Shown one piece after another: positions 4,728 to 6,444 of a stretch of DNA of 6,444 nucleotides; position 1 is the stretch's first letter; each line of letters opens with the position of its first letter. Where the stretch lies: contig JAUVBU010000027.1 of the NCBI GenBank assembly GCA_030591065.1, forward strand, positions 1-6,444. Reading direction: 5' to 3'. Both the position numbers and the translations under genes were made by a program. The notes below the pieces were generated by a model. It did no database searches, was not told the DNA's origin, and worked only from the letters and a program-made list of their open reading frames with translations. Origin of the DNA: a bacterium. GTDB lineage: Bacteria > Patescibacteriota > Minisyncoccia > Minisyncoccales > JANBVM01.

Positions 4728-6444
4728 TTATTTTAGTTCTTGTTCTATGTCTTTTATTTCTCGCCCAATCATTCTTTTCGATTCATCTAAAGCTCTCTTT
4801 AGTTTATTGTAAATTTGTTGTTCTTCTTCGTTTAAACCAGGCTTTTTATCTAAATACTCAATCTGTCCTTGTATCTCTTTTTCTAGAGACACAAAAGCTT
4901 TAACTACACTCATAGCTGCTTCTTTTGTTTCTACTTTAAGTTTTTTACGCCACGCAGAAACTTTATATCTAATAAAGAAAATAATTAGCGCTAATACTCC
5001 AACTAAAGCTACTAAAACTAATACTACGCTTAAATAATCTATTATTATCCTTCCTATTCTTATAAAGGTAGGAGAAGTTACAACGATAGTTTCTTTGTTA
5101 CATAAATCACTCTTTGCCCCTCGACTATCAGTAACGTCTGCCCAAATTTGATACAACCCTTCTTCTAGACTTTTATTATAAATAAAGCTCCAACTACCAT
5201 CTTTATTTGTTGTAGTTTCACCTTTTTCAATATCGCCACCCTCTGTAGAAACAAAAATAGATATCTTGGCTTCAGAGTATAAAGAAACTCCTTCTATAAC
5301 TAATGTATTTCCAATTTTATCGTATTGAGGATAACTAGTAATAACAGGTGCTTTTATTGGAGCTACCTTAAATTCACTAGTCTCCGCGGTTGATAGTCCA
5401 GCTGCATCGATAGCCCAAACAATAACCGTATACTCCCCTGCTCTTTGAGGGATAATTTTATATACTGATTCCGTAGTTTCAATAGGATCTGCTTGGCCAA
5501 TCTTTATCTTATAAGTATGGATACCTGATAAAAGGTCTTCACTTTCAAAAAATAAAATTGGCGATGGCTCAGTTTCATCTCCAGAATTATCAATCATTAT
5601 GTTAAACGGTAAGGGTGGCTGGCTATCAATTAAAACTTTTCGGTGTGTAATTTCACCCCACCCATATTGATTTTTAAATCTAATATGAAAATACCAAATA
5701 CCATCAGATAGGTCTTCAAATTTTTTATTACCAACAGAGATAGGATGTTCCTCTTTCGGTAAATCAACTGGATTTTCATTAATCAAAAATCTCAAAGCAG
5801 TAATTCCCGACTGCATCTCCCATGAAAATTCCGGATTAGAATTAGAATACCAAGCGTCTTCATTGGAATGAGTAGAAGAAAAAACGGTTGGAACAAAAGG
5901 GGTTCCGTCAAAAATCAACAAAGGCTCTTCCCCTCTTTTAGATGGAGGTAAAATACTTTCGGGCTCTAGGCTGTAAGAGCCTCCCTGCATGGCAGTTAAA
6001 AGATTAGTAGCTCTTCCATCAGAGGCTAAGACTGCTCCCGAAGAGAAGCTAACAGAGGCTTCAGCGTTAGATAGAGCCTTGAAGGTTATAGATATGATAT
6101 TTCCATCAGCTCCAATAAATTCTTCCGCAGTACCTCCCTGGAACTCAATTTTTCCAATTGTGTTATTAAAAGTAGGGTCTACAACCCAAGCATTAAGAAT
6201 AGAATTTACTTTTGAAATATTTTCTACTTCTAATACATTTGGATCAAAATCCAAAACACCATCTCCAACGTTAATGGGTTCCCCATCAGTATCTACCATA
6301 ACTTTAACCGAAAAAGTAGAACCTATGTTGTAGATACCGCTTTTAGGTGAAAGATATAAAGAGGCAGCATTAACCCTTTTTTCTCCAACAAAAAACAAGC
6401 TTACTGTAGTAATAATACTTAAAAATAAAATAATCTTTTTTTTC
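4728..6444 (-). CDS. Cohesin-domain surface protein with Ig-like domains, C-terminal TM helix and coiled coil (5' end beyond window)
   Basis: The frame runs from the right edge to TAA at 4730-4728, 571 visible residues. The first visible residues, KKKIILFLSIITTVSLFF, form the n- and h-regions of a signal peptide. The true start is therefore a few codons outside the window, and the TTG at 6398 is an internal Leu codon. Signal-peptidase cleavage is plausible near VNA-A (visible 24-27). Visible 28-160: cohesin-like beta-sandwich (LYLSPKSGIYNIGSTFSV, VLDFDPNVLEV, GKIEFQGG, ISITFKA). Visible 180-275: Ig-like domain with WYSNSNPEFSW and DGIWYFHIRFKN. Visible 276-363: second Ig-like domain (SEDLLSGI, WAIDAAG). 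Visible 364-457: third, bacterial Ig-like (IEGVSLYSEAKI, DGSWSF). Visible 470-491: transmembrane helix, then a basic stop-transfer (RYKVSAWRKKLK) and an 80-residue charged helical tail likely to form a coiled coil. Predicted topology is ectodomain outside, coiled coil in the cytoplasm. Cohesins classically bind dockerins; no dockerin is visible here, so the partner is unknown. The gene ends just before an intrinsic terminator. Confidence 0.9.
   Translation of the reverse strand, partial: KKKIILFLSIITTVSLFFVGEKRVNAASLYLSPKSGIYNIGSTFSVKVMVDTDGEPINVGDGVLDFDPNVLEVENISKVNSILNAWVVDPTFNNTIGKIEFQGGTAEEFIGADGNIISITFKALSNAEASVSFSSGAVLASDGRATNLLTAMQGGSYSLEPESILPPSKRGEEPLLIFDGTPFVPTVFSSTHSNEDAWYSNSNPEFSWEMQSGITALRFLINENPVDLPKEEHPISVGNKKFEDLSDGIWYFHIRFKNQYGWGEITHRKVLIDSQPPLPFNIMIDNSGDETEPSPILFFESEDLLSGIHTYKIKIGQADPIETTESVYKIIPQRAGEYTVIVWAIDAAGLSTAETSEFKVAPIKAPVITSYPQYDKIGNTLVIEGVSLYSEAKISIFVSTEGGDIEKGETTTNKDGSWSFIYNKSLEEGLYQIWADVTDSRGAKSDLCNKETIVVTSPTFIRIGRIIIDYLSVVLVLVALVGVLALIIFFIRYKVSAWRKKLKVETKEAAMSVVKAFVSLEKEIQGQIEYLDKKPGLNEEEQQIYNKLKRALDESKRMIGREIKDIEQELK

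Noticed and set aside
5989..6333. Plus-strand open frame of 114 codons
   Set aside because: It lies opposite the cohesin-like domain of the minus-strand gene, which has clear family features. The plus frame has none.

Overview
The window is AT-rich. All three protein-coding genes lie on the minus strand, so they are read here from high to low coordinates. The protein types point to a Patescibacteria/CPR bacterium, probably of the Parcubacteria group. They are a cohesin-domain surface protein with a membrane-anchored coiled-coil tail, a small helix-turn-helix protein fused to one membrane helix, and a giant N-terminally anchored multi-domain surface protein with a characteristic 'PTRIYP ... 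DISPYLYLLGPL' block. This placement rests on remembered family resemblance, not on a search. The genes read through in the standard bacterial code; the two visible stops are TAA and no in-frame TGA is needed.

Layout in direction of transcription: (1) 6444-4728, a secreted type I membrane protein made of signal peptide, cohesin-like domain, about three Ig-like domains, a transmembrane helix and a cytoplasmic coiled coil. Its start codon lies just outside the window. (2) 4727-4427, the only sizeable non-coding stretch (about 300 nt). It holds the terminator of gene 1, a candidate promoter, two inverted repeats, and a G/C-block terminator-like hairpin just before the next gene. (3) 4426-3983, a 147-residue HTH plus single-TM protein. 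(4) 3949 to the left edge, at least 1316 residues of a giant surface protein whose C-terminus is beyond the window. Genes 3 and 4 are 33 nt apart and probably form one transcription unit.

Taken together the locus looks like a cell-surface module. One protein displays a cohesin fold outside and a coiled coil inside. One is a membrane-tethered putative DNA-binding protein. One is a very large exported adhesin- or stalk-like protein. The points most worth following up are the structured leader before the HTH gene, the roughly 330-residue highly acidic segment that seems to split a beta-sandwich domain in the giant protein, and the duplicated amphipathic motif inside that segment.
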